Positions 39,401 to 48,479 of a stretch of DNA of 64,000 nucleotides are shown one piece after another (position 1 is the first letter of the stretch; the number at the start of each line of letters is the position of its first letter). The stretch lies in assembly GCA_949152475.1 (NCBI GenBank), contig OX424564.1, forward strand, positions 26,658,165 to 26,722,164. The letters run 5' to 3'. This DNA is from Terebella lapidaria (lineage: Eukaryota > Annelida > Polychaeta > Terebellida > Terebellidae). The notes beneath the pieces are model-generated. The model made no database searches, was not told the DNA's origin, and saw only the letters and a program-made list of their open reading frames with translations. Position numbers and translations under genes: made by a program.

Positions 39401-39806
39401 ACTCCAGGGCGTTGATGACCCCGAGTCGTCCGCCCTGAACCAGGCGGCTCTCCGGCGCGCGGATGCCGCTTTGGAGCTGGCCATCTACCCATACCTAGTC
39501 CAGGTGTGGGGAGAACGGACGGCGGGTCCACAGCGCACCCGCGATACGGTGGAGATGTTCCGCGCCATTGCCGATCTCGGCGCGACCTCTCTACCGGCCT
39601 CCGTCGTGATGGCTCCGCCAGGACCCGGATTGCAGGGCTCACCGCAAAAGCCCATGCAAGCTCCACCGGGCCTGCCTCATCCGCCCGTGCAGCCGGCTTT
39701 CACTATGCCGGCTCCGCTGCTTCCGCGGCGTAGGGACCCGTCACCGCCGCCAGACCCCAAGACAGGCGGCACGGATGAGGAGCCGATGACAACGGAGGAA
39801 GGCTAG
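36495..39806 (+). CDS. Third long frame of the LTR element, unknown zinc-finger/coiled-coil protein
   Basis: Open for about 1,100 codons in the same strand as gag and pol. Not recognised as any known retroelement protein. Visible parts: an acidic Ser/Glu/Pro-rich N-terminal region; a lysine-rich patch near residue 205 (KKKKKKRPHRKKK) that would act as a nuclear signal or nucleic-acid binder; a Gly/Ser/Pro-rich linker; two zinc-finger-like units near residues 455-535, CQLCPK...HLSRHIAGYH and CKRCYSS...LNDHRSGAH, each with C-x2-C and H-x4-H; more low complexity; and a C-terminal helical region with a heptad-like stretch MEHLEAENEQLRRCLDEAEA near residue 945. No signal peptide or membrane span, so not an envelope. 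Its start is uncertain. A spliced or subgenomic mRNA would be the usual way to express a gene placed here. That the frame stays open while the LTRs are nearly identical suggests recent function. Confidence 0.8.
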   Translation: MGSEESSSGSGSYTGTESESEVAEDRPAESDSATPGAEQLLNPSPFPRMEEVMDCGGAGLVDVDIELHPHPEMLASLGPNESTRAETRPDGRSRPDTGSAENSSVSAPAESGPHDQKAPGTWAEQVDAAEEAASQAPPQGQESGSKETENRDDGFTSPVSRRTRRRAREIAQKQWRAQQELEAADRGQSEAGSDPDPASSPPKKKKKKRPHRKKKSDGPSPQAGSKSGGPQPLAPKPGGQKGSSAKPGVAETPNPSGSGAGGASAGSGPGAGGSCKRVPIQAPKGTSSSSSSGTKKPTGAAEVGSSPVDRGRPVPKEGELRLELLRKRAEQDGVHLSDAALEAGWRSFVAQQQRAAPPRGKSVPRQTRSENRSGAAKKKKRSSSEQPSIQRLRAEMGPELPGVRQGHMFLPRYGRDPQGRRTAAAGAAADTPFTRPRPLTDEERVGLPPETEEGVICQLCPKSLDGYEDPHRALNRDRRYPTYDHLSRHIAGYHYPWMQMFVCKRCYSSRPQQRYFASLEALNDHRSGAHRGEGLHTVGNEVGSVFNFGYIPPRVASFMTTSGTANHRFFHWGPWRFAQRIMDDAWKESGVVSAGSSYTARLTATMGQTPAEFQAAEAARTAAEAVREPPVIQAGEERHRVTMIVSEMPQIAAKTRVATPKPRPQPKTQGKSSSAGKAPAGTTPLQSPGALTQEDYPGLLEVTVPAGPSEGQVVADTSASSSTASVVPPRTPRVTPSVASSSGRAVPLSRSASASSLVVEGTSTGWQSTASLDLDPLDATADVRRRLGPTTASVYETFRESVGQAVGHRRDGMDRIPRDPALVNLPVPRAIRDLGSAGVAALARAREEHPWDHPQRGRLTRAAEYLVAEMDSSLDRFSRCRAEASRVACDLAYDQGLMEGTRRSLESYRTLSAVIERRAFDQGRTAALAEQSGASAPAPEVAARMEHLEAENEQLRRCLDEAEAARTRLLQGVDDPESSALNQAALRRADAALELAIYPYLVQVWGERTAGPQRTRDTVEMFRAIADLGATSLPASVVMAPPGPGLQGSPQKPMQAPPGLPHPPVQPAFTMPAPLLPRRRDPSPPPDPKTGGTDEEPMTTEEG

Positions 39807-40330
39807 GGCACTAGCCTCGTCGCTGCACTTGTGCGGCGGCGTGCCGGAGTCGCTCCCGCGGCTCCGCCCTGCCTCAGACCCGTTCTGCGGATCTGAGGAG
39901 CCGGCCGGCAGGGCGGTCGGCAACATTTTAGAGGTACTATCACTTTTGATCACTCGGTGTGTCGTTTTACAAAATTTCTAAATTTAAAGTTTAACCTTAA
40001 AGATATTCCAAAGACTCGACACACCGTCCTTTTATAACGGATGACCTTCCAAGGTCATCACACGGTTTTGGACCACCTCGGTCAAAATTTTAGCTTGTTT
40101 ATGAGGGTTTATTCAAAATTGCAAAGCGCGTTACAGTTTACTCCGTAAGTCCGGGGGTAGTTCCCCATTCTTCCAAAAGGGACTCTTAAAGTCCTAGTCT
40201 TGCGCCGTGACTTCCGGGTGTTGCCATCTTGCCTTCTTCCGGACCCCGCCATGCGAAGCCTTCGTCGGGTTTTGGCTGTTTTGGGCGCGGGCGGAACATG
40301 TTGGGGACCAACATTGTAAGAAGGGGGTAA
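39807..40330 (+). other. 3' non-coding region and polypurine tract of LTR element
   Basis: Holds an inverted repeat near the left (GACACACCG and CGGTGTGTC around 39955-40025) and ends in the purine run AGAAGGGGG just before the 3' LTR, the expected plus-strand primer site. Confidence 0.7.
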
Positions 40331-41066
40331 TGTGGCGATTTTGCCCTAAGCACGCGGCAGGTGATTGTAAACATAAATGCCATTTATGTGGCCTTTTTGT
40401 ACTTGGCCTTGTTTTGACATGCTCCGTTCGAGCGTGCGTTGCCACGGCGACGTATTGTAATTTACGTTCCAGTAAACTATAACAATGGATCTATTTAACC
40501 TCGCGTGCGCCCTACAGTTTCTGGTGTATTATATATACACTGGAAGCGACTCGTTCGAGGAGATTGTCCAAGATCGAGAGACAGGACGCACACGAGGCTC
40601 GCCATGAGCTTTGTGTTCCCTGTTAGCGAGTAGTGGGCTCCTAGAGCCCTGGGGACGATTTCCGTGGGGAGGCCCGGGCTGGGAGAGACAAGTTGCTGAC
40701 TCGGGGGCCTTCGGCCCTGTGGATCGCCAGCTCTCTCCCTTCCCGGGACGTGTGACAGAGGCTCTGGCCAGCATGTCGGGCTGTACGGGGTTCCGTCCCC
40801 GAGGCAGACCGCGGCTCGCCAGGCCCCGCCAGTTAACACCGTAGGGATGAACCAGTTTCTGAACGGTGTCCGTAGGCCTGGGAGTGTCGGGTGGGCTGTT
40901 ACCTGGTTACCGTTAATGCTGAAGTAGTTACCGTGTCCGCCGCGACCTCCGGTGAGCGGCCCTGCCGCAAGGATCTGGAATAGCGGATGCGCGTCCGCAA
41001 GGACTCGGATGAGAGAGGACTATCCTCGAGGATCCCGAAGAGCGGACGGTAGTCAATAACTTTACA
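40331..41066 (+). repeat. 3' LTR
   Basis: 736 bases, the same length as the 5' LTR and differing at about three positions by eye. Followed directly by TTAA and the continuation of the interrupted LINE. Confidence 0.95.
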
Positions 41067-44033
41067 TTAATATCCAAAATAACTGAAACAATGAACAAAA
41101 TTACACCTGAAAAGAACATAGTTATTCCTTCAAAGCGCGTAATAACTCAACCTTGGATGACACCTGGACTACTCAAATCATACGCAACACGCGACAAGCT
41201 GTATAAAAAAAGTATTGGTAAGTCACCTACAGATACTGCATACCTGAAGTTCATAAACTACCGAAACGCTCTTAATAAACTTAAAAAGTACGCCAAGCAG
41301 TCACACTATTGTCACCTGCTGACAAAATATAAAAACAATGTACAAAAAACTTGGAAAACAATCAAAACTTTAATTGGTAAAACCAACGATAAAAGTGGGA
41401 TATCAAGTTCATTCATTCTGAACGGAAATACAATAACAAACAAAACATCAATATCGAACGAATTTTGTAGATACTTCACTGAAATAGGGAAGCAATATTC
41501 TGAAAAAATTGGCAAATCAAGAAAAACATTTGATGAATACCTAAAACCTAATCAACACACCGGTTCGTTCTTTGTCAGCCCCACTGATGAGTTTGAAATT
41601 GAAAAGATACTATGCAGCTTCAAATCTAAAACGAGCACTGGACACGACAATATCAGTAGCAAGCTTCTCAAATCACTCAGTCCGTCATTATCTTATCCAA
41701 TTTCGATCATAATCAACAAATCTATCAGCGAGGGTATCGTGCCAGATAAAATGAAATTAGCAAAAGTAATCCCAATTTTCAAGGCAAATGATAAGTAAAT
41801 GTTCAATAACTATCGTCCAATATCTTTACTCCCGGCTACCTCCAAAGTACTTGAAAAAGTTATGCACAAAAGATTGTACCATTATCTTCAATTAAACGAC
41901 ATATTTTATGAAAGTCAATATGGATTTCGACCGAAACGCTCCACCACAAACGCAGTTACGCAATTTATAGCAGATGTACTAAATGGCTTCGAAAATAAAT
42001 GTCCCACACTTGCAGTTTTCCTTGATTTATCAAAGGCATTTGACACTATTAATCACGAAATATTACTGCAAAAATTATATCATTACGGAATAAGGGGATC
42101 ACCTTTACATTGGTTCGAAAACTATCTCACAGGGCGAAAGCAATATGTGCATTACGGGGGGACAGATTCAAATCAGCTTAATTTAGAATGTGGAGTTCCA
42201 CAGGGCTCTGTCCTCGGACCCTTGCTTTTCATACTATACACTAACGATCTTCCGCTTGCAATCAATAACGCCAACACCATTTTATTTGCTGATGACACAA
42301 CGATATACACAACTTCAAACAAAGTGGACGAGATGGCTAATACCATAAACTATCAGCTCAACACTCTCTCAGACTGGTTCAAAGCGAATAAATTATCTCT
42401 ATATATTGCCAAAACCAACTACATGTTACTATACTACAATGACACTATTCGATTACGACAAGGAACTGATATAAGTATTGATAAAACCGTAATTAATCAA
42501 GTTAATGTTACGAAGTTTTTAGGGGTTTATATTGATAACAAACTCACTTGGAAAGAACACATCAATAAATGCGCAAATAAAGTCCGTAGTGGTACGTATG
42601 CTCTAAAAATGGCAAGGAAATACCTATCTACCCACAATTTTAAAATGTTGTATTTTAGCTTGGTACATTGTCATCTTGCATTCAGTAACTTACTCTGGGG
42701 ATCTGCTTTCAGGACGCACCTAAATAAGTTAATAGTTTTACAAAAAAAAAGCAATCAGAGCTGTAGCTAAAGTGCCATACAACACTCATACAATGCCCTT
42801 TTTTAAGAAATTTGGAATATTGACTCTCAGTGATATATATGATACACAGCTATGCCAGTTTATATATCAACACATTAATAGCGAATTACCTGGCCCACTG
42901 AGCAATATATTCTTGGTAAATGATAAGATACACGCAATCAACACTAGACAGAGTAATGATATCCACAGATTTTCAATTTCACAAAATAATGTGTGCAATA
43001 GCTTCCTCTTTAAGGCTCCGGAAATATGGTCAAGACTTCCTATACAATTGAAGGAAAGCAATACAAAAAAAGCATTTGACTCACGTTTAAAAAAACATTA
43101 TATCTCATTATATAACGACTGATTTCACAGTTACTAGACTCACAGTAATACGTGGGTGATCGGGGGAGGACGGGGGCGGCGAGTGTGGTGTGAGCAGTGA
43201 CCCTTAAGTTAGCTTATGTAGTATAAATGTATTTAATAATATGATTTTAAGTTTAATTTTTCTGGTTAGTCTGTTATGTTAGTTTGCTTTATGTTCATGC
43301 TCATACAATGCCCTTTTTTAAGAAATTTGGAATATTGACTCTCAGTGATATATATGATACACAGCTATGCCAGTTTATATATCAACACATTAATAGCGAA
43401 TTACCTGGCCCACTGAGCAATATATTCTTGGTAAATGATAAGATACACGCAATCAACACTAGACAGAGTAATGATATCCACAGATTTCCAATTTCACAAA
43501 ATAATGTGTGCAATAGCTTCCTCTTTAAGGCTCCGGAAATATGGTCAAGACTTCCTATACAATTGAAGGAAAGCAATACAAAAAAAGCATTTGACTCACG
43601 TCTAAAAAAACATTATATCTCATTATATAACGACTGATTTCACAGTTACTAGACTCACAGTAATACGTGGGTGATCGGGGGAGGACGGGGGCGTCGAATG
43701 TGGTGTGAGCAGTGACCCTTAAGTTAGCTTATGTAGTATAAATGTATTTAATAATATGATTTTAAGTTTAATTTTTCTGGTTACTCTGTTATGTTAGTTT
43801 GCTTTATGTTCATGCTTTTTGTCTTCTTTTTTTTTCTCCGGTTACTTCCAGTCACAACATTTCATTTGCTTTATATTATTTGACTTATTGTATAAATAAT
43901 ATTGCTGAGGCCAACAGGTAGTTAATCTACCTTGGGATTAACCCCAAGTTATATTTTTTTTCTGTTCCAAATTAATCATTTGTATATATTATATTGTATA
44001 GCTTGAAAATAAATTACTTACTTACTTACTTAC
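41067..44033 (+). mobile_element. LINE, 3' piece (RT and duplicated tail)
   Basis: Continuation of the LINE of 26660-27087. Blocks in order: connector region to 41798; RT with NNYRPISLLPATSKVLEKVM, YGFRPKRSTTNAVTQFI, LDLSKAFDTINHEILLQKL, CGVPQGSVLGPLLFILYTND, the catalytic FADDTTIYTTS and NKLSLYIAKT; then the C-terminal LPGPLSNIFLVNDK region. A TAA stop at 41796-41798 falls just before NNYRPIS, and a length change in the nine-A run at 42742-42750 shifts the frame before the C-terminus. The last 515 bases are duplicated in tandem (42785-43299 and 43300-43814, about five differences). The 3' end is the simple repeat (ACTT)n at about 44010-44033, typical of CR1-like LINEs. Confidence 0.92.
42785..43814 (+). 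repeat. 515-base tandem duplication of the LINE 3' end
   Basis: Unit 1 (42785-43299) and unit 2 (43300-43814) match with about five base changes. Each holds the last about 100 codons of the LINE frame and part of its 3' UTR. The breakpoints share the short word CTCATAC/CATGCT. The duplication is as young as or younger than the LINE insertion. Confidence 0.93.
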
Positions 44034-44589
44034 TTCATGAAATGCTGATGTTCTGGTTAGTTCAATAACAAATCTCGAACTGCATTGAAATCTGTAATCA
44101 TTATGTAATTGGGACTATATTTACCGGTATGTGGAAGAATAACATTTTGCTCCTGTTTTTTCTTGCTTCAGCATTCTTTTTTGCTTCGGTATTTTTGTTT
44201 TTTCAATGTAGATTATCCATGAAAGTCGAATTGAGGGAAGCTTGGTTATTCATTAATAGTTTAATATTTTACTTTATATTATGATATTTTATTCATTTTT
44301 ATGGTAAGTTTTAGTACTTTCGATTGTGGTTTTATTTCTATGCTTGTGACTAATTTATTTTATTTTGATGGTACTATTATCAGTATCACATTCATATCTG
44401 AGTCAGAAAACATCTCGTCAATATTCAAATTAGTTCTTTAGTAATGTCTGTGATGAACAATGAACGCATTTCTCCTGTGGTTTTATGTTTGTATATCAGC
44501 ACATTATTAGCTATTAGCACAATGACATCACCCAAAAAGTTTTTTATACAATACTGATTTTCAAACATTGATTATTACGTGCTCGTCGA
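44034..44589. other. AT-rich spacer, no feature
   Basis: Very T-rich intergenic DNA between the LINE tail and the inverted copy of repeat C. Nothing recognised. Confidence 0.45.
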
Positions 44590-44945
44590 GGCTGGCAATA
44601 CAATCCAGTTCCCGGGTGGTTTTCTCGGGTCCCGGACAGTGTTATTTGTTCCCTGGTAGGTCCAGGACGGTTCCGGACGGTTTTTAGTGCGACCCGCACA
44701 GGCAAAATAGCCGCGCGCTGTTCGAATTTTCTTTGATTTGAATAAATGATGTTGTATTGCAGTTATGTTTCGAAGAGACATTTAGAGTACATGTCATACA
44801 GCAACATAAATGTCAGAAGTATAGAATTATACACCTAAATCAGCGATATTTTGAGGAGATAAAGTAAGAATCGACCAACCCGCCGATTGTAATCAGCGGC
44901 GCGACCTGTCCCAGAGGGGCACATATCAAAATTTCACCTTGACTG
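44590..44945 (-). repeat. Dispersed repeat C, copy 2 (inverted)
   Basis: Reverse complement of the 24776-25112 segment. It shares the GGTTTTCTCGGGTCCCGGAC and CGGTTTTTAGTGCGACCCGC regions and the GCGCGACCTGTCCCAGAGGG end. The terminal word TTTCACCTTGAC is in opposite orientation relative to the rest in the two copies, so the ends are rearranged or palindromic. Confidence 0.75.
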
Positions 44946-46469
44946 GAAGTATGTAAAGTTATGAGTTTGTTACCTTTATATTTACATTATGAGTGAATGA
45001 AGAGCTGGTCAATTCCAGGTTCATGATTAGTACATGCAATCAATCCTTAATGTAACTGCTGTTACGTCTATGACAGCCATTTTGGTCAGGTTATCTGTGA
45101 AATGTTTACCTGCTCACATGTAAGGCAGCGAATTCATACAAGTGTGACAACGTCTAGTTGTATGACTCGCATGTACAGACCGTGCTGAGATTTAGTTCTG
45201 GGGGTAATCAGAGAGTGTGCAGCACTCTGCCGGGGTAATATCGTTGGGGGAAATTATACATTATGTCAGATAAGGCGCCGCCTTCGTATTTCTCGCAACA
45301 TTAGCGACAAATACTCGGGCTAGAGCCTATCATGTACTTGAATACTTAGTAATCAATGTTCTGGAGGGGAACACGGCGAAATGTTCCCCTCCAAACCAGT
45401 CACCATCTATATAATGGGTCTACGCTCTATATAATAATGGGTAACCAATAACTAAGCTACTAATCCATCATGACGACATATAAATTCCTCGAGAGAAAAT
45501 AAATGAGCTCGCTCTGAAATAATTTCCCCCATGTCCTATTACGGGCACCGTAAATACTTAACTGAGGTGGACTCACCTGTCACCGTGGATTCTCCATCCC
45601 GGCGCCCAGCCATGTCCGCCATGCTATGCCCTCGTAAAATCGGATTCCAATTGATCGTGCCAAGTTTCCAACATAAACCTACGAGTGCTAATAGACAGAT
45701 GAACAAAAGTAGAGGCCTACATTGATAACAATACCGTATGAAATGTCCACTCGTGTATTTAGTCTGTCGTTTTCCTGACATTTCCTGGTATACAGTCACT
45801 CGATATATTTAGTGACTGTGAGTGCATGTAGACAGCCTTGTGTGTGTATTCGGCCACGGTGGTTTGATATAGGCCTATATCCTACACACACGGGTGTAAT
45901 ATTTACATTACGCAACGCCGAGCATACAAACATTTCGTGGTGTTGCGTGATGATATTGAACTTAGGGCACAGTGCGGTAACTCGTTCAGCCAATCGGCGA
46001 GCGTTCACCTCACTTAGGCATTAGAAAGAGAAAGAGAAACTGTTGTGAAACATGACCTTATATAATTTCTATGCCAGATTTCTGAACGAGTGTATGTTCA
46101 TCTGAAAGAATACACTGTTGGGAAGTAATGATCAGGTTTTCTGAGCAGTATCTTGTTAGTATTCTACTATTGTTGTCTACCACCTTAATGTTCAAATGTC
46201 ACAACCCTTTTATCCATGTCATATGATTGTTACACAACATGCCTGTCTCCATTTCAAAAATACTTATATTAGCATAATGGGACCACAATGTAAATAAGCA
46301 CACTCCAGAGCTTTATTGTGTTATCCCGGCATTGTGCAACAGTATTAATCATAAATATATTATGGTAACTGTCAGTAATTCCCATCTTTAGTACCCGTCC
46401 TTTTGTGTTGTTTTACATATCTGTATTATATATGTTGCTTTTGCCAAATAAATAAAATCAAATCAAAAA
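44946..46469. other. Intergenic stretch with small hairpin and a LINE-tail-like end
   Basis: 45363-45392 is a compact hairpin: GGAGGGGAACA and TGTTCCCCTCC with an 8-base loop. About 46385-46465 ends in AAATAAATAAAATCAAATCA, which resembles the 3' tail of a CR1-like LINE, but no coding part precedes it. No gene seen. Confidence 0.45.
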
Positions 46470-46760
46470 AGGAGCTGCATGAAGAAACAAAGGGGATTTG
46501 CCCGGGGTATTTGCATTGCATCTGCACCCGAAATTACATTAATTTTCACCCCGGGTCCGTTCAAGGCAGATTAGCAAAAAATCCCACGTGTCGTCGAATA
46601 TATTCATGATTATCACGCGATGTCCAATATGTTATTTAATGAAACTAGCATAGTAGTTTGGTTGGGATTTTTAGGGAGGGGCGAGAGGCCGTCAGAGTTT
46701 GATCAATTAACATTGAGTTGAATGACCAATTAATATAATGCAATGTAGCCTGTAGCAAAC
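46470..46760 (-). mobile_element. MITE family B, partial inverted copy
   Basis: Matches the interior of the 22251-22805 element in reverse: CAAAGGGGATTTGCCCGGGG, TTTTCACCCCGGGTCCGTTC, AAAAATCCCACGTGTCGTCG and GAGTTGAATGACCAATTAA. The characteristic GGGCCC ends are not present here, so it is truncated or has been overwritten. Confidence 0.72.
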
Positions 46761-47409
46761 GCACAAACATTATTGTCGCTTCATTACGCGATAACAAGGT
46801 ATCATTACTAGTTCATATCGCGTTATTAGGAGATAAATTGTAGTGTATCTGGCTCTTCTTTATTCCATACGTGTATGTCAAGGTAAGTTTCTTTTGCTAA
46901 ACTACTCAATGCTCCATTGTAGTATTACTGCACATTATTACCTATAAATCGGCTGTTAACCAGTAGATTCTCGTTACTTTCCGAGGCGAAAATTCGGCAG
47001 TGGTCATGCGTTATGATTGAAACCCCAACACGCAAATATATTTACAGCCCGCATTTACGACGTAAATACTTCATAACAGCCCAGCAGTCACGTGATCGCG
47101 TCTGCAGACGGCACGAGAATTTTGTTGTCACTTTCCAGTTTTCAGTTGAACGATGCGATACATGAAAATGTTCAAAATGTTGTTAAAGAATCCTGACACT
47201 CTGATATAGCATAGCGCATCAGGCAAGGATATTAATGAGGTTAGCAGTAAACGTTGATTTGTACCAGCAATGTATGTGTGATGTGTTCTTGAAGTTATGT
47301 TTACCGGTAATTCTGGCCTCGTGATGTAACCTGGAAGGTAATAAATGATGTTTGTTGACTACTGTGTTTATCTCCTTGTAGACCAGTTGATATAGCTAAT
47401 AATAGTAAT

Positions 47410-47556
47410 AATATGTTTTTGGCGGGCGTAGTGATTATTTACGGCCCAGCTCATATTATTTACAGCTCGCAAGCTCGGGCTGCAAATGAACCTTGTCGGG
47501 CTGTAAATAATCTGAGCTGGGCCGTAAATAATCACTACGCCCTCCAAAAACATATT
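47410..47556. repeat. Near-perfect 57-base hairpin
   Basis: Arms 47410-47466 and 47500-47556 pair over 57 bases with only about two mismatches. The core is GTAGTGATTATTTACGGCCC. The loop is 33 bases. Such near-perfect pairing implies recent formation or active conversion. Confidence 0.9.
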
Positions 47557-47669
47557 AATGTTATTAATGGATGCTTGTATTGTTCTACAATGGTTATTAT
47601 TTTTGTTGAATAACCTCAACGGAGGTCATTATTTACAATAATAACCTAATGGCAGGCATCCATTAAGTC

Positions 47670-47773
47670 AGATAATGGGCTCGACACAGGTCATTATTAG
47701 AAACGAAGGCTTTCTCGGCTTCGCCTCGAAAGTCCTTCGTTTCTAATAATGACCTGTGTCTCGCCCATTATCT
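47670..47773. repeat. Near-perfect 44-base hairpin
   Basis: Arms 47670-47713 and 47729-47773 pair over about 44 bases (core CACAGGTCATTATTAGAAAC) with one or two differences and a 15-base loop that itself contains GGCTTCGCC. It lies about 110 bases from the previous hairpin. Confidence 0.9.
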
Positions 47774-47835
47774 AATACCTAATAACGCGATATTATCCTG
47801 TAGTAGCGCGATAACAATGCGTAATGACGTGATAT

Positions 47836-48329
47836 TTTCAGGTAATAATGCGATATTCAATAGGAAATAACCTGCGAAAACTTGTAATAACACAATAGTA
47901 GGCCTAACATGTAATAACACAAAGATACATTTCATGTGATGACATGCCTTTTTAAAGTATGCTTGCAGGTCGCCATGTTAGAGCTGTGTCACACCATTGA
48001 GAGGTTGCACAGCCCAGTCTCTGCTACATTTTTGCCAATTTACATGCGTTTTTGCTTGGTTTACCAACACGATTGGAGGATTGAACAGTTGGTGGATGAA
48101 TACTTGTGGATTATTTGGTGATCGTGCTGGATAGCTGTTGGGTCTGGGTATTACGGTGAAACTATCAGCTTTGTAGGATCCTCTGGATTGATATGCATGT
48201 CGGACTCTAAACATGTCTCTCAGGAAAGTTTATACCACTAGTCAATTTCCTACTCTAAGAGGTGTCATGCCCAATTCGCTTAACCGGGTGGGATTAGCAG
48301 CTCACAGAAGACTCCAGTCTATACAGATT
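47836..48329. other. Spacer, no feature
   Basis: Contains several further TAATAACACAA words next to the TIR element. No gene or other repeat recognised. Confidence 0.4.
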
Positions 48330-48458
48330 TGGGCCCATGTATCATACGCTGCGCCTTCCTCTATATTCAGTAAGGATTAAAAAGGTGACAGACGGATTAA
48401 ATGGTATGCTTTCAGTGAACGAGTAGTATTAAGGCGCAGTGTATGATACTTGGGCCCA
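48330..48458. mobile_element. MITE family B, internal-deletion copy
   Basis: A 129-base element whose ends (TGGGCCCATGTATCATACGC and GTGTATGATACTTGGGCCCA) are the family B inverted repeats. The short interior matches the right part of the 555-base copy (AAGGATTAAAAAGGTGACAG). Flanking AGATTT words on both sides may be a target duplication. Confidence 0.8.
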
Positions 48459-48479
48459 GATTTGTAATATTCCAGTTCT

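Larger units (their letters stand above)
27088..41066 (+). mobile_element. Young Ty3/Gypsy LTR retrotransposon with a third gene, about 14 kb
   Basis: A 13,979-base element bounded by two 736-base LTRs (TGTGGCGATT...CTTTACA) and a TTAA target duplication. Parts in order: 5' LTR 27088-27823; primer-binding-like site just after it; gag 27936-30149; pol about 30150-34587 (protease, reverse transcriptase, RNase H, integrase, in the Ty3/Gypsy order); a non-coding GC-rich spacer of nearly 2 kb; a third long frame 36495-39806; polypurine tract about 40318-40328; 3' LTR 40331-41066. By eye the LTRs differ at only about three positions, so the insertion is recent. It looks nearly whole, with about one apparent break. 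It is inserted in a CR1/Jockey-group LINE. The whole element is strikingly GC- and CpG-rich against its AT-rich surroundings. Confidence 0.96.
46786..47835. mobile_element. TIR element containing two large hairpins
   Basis: The left end (CATTACGCGATAACAAGGTA, then CATATCGCGTTATTAGG) is the imperfect inverse of the right end (CCTAATAACGCGATATTATC, then GCGCGATAACAATGCGTAATG). CGCGATA/ATCGCG words are repeated several times at each side and again in the next 60 bases. Inside lie two long hairpins at 47410-47556 and 47670-47773. No transposase frame. Boundaries are approximate. Confidence 0.6.

Noticed and set aside
36298-39953. Long minus-strand and alternative-frame openings across the third LTR-element gene
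   Set aside because: Arg/Pro/Ser-rich shadow translations of a GC-rich frame. The plus frame is the longest and the only one with finger and coiled-coil motifs.
44010-44033. Short (ACTT)n array as a CRISPR or satellite candidate
   Set aside because: It is the simple-repeat tail of the LINE. No CRISPR-like repeat-spacer structure occurs anywhere in this eukaryotic window.
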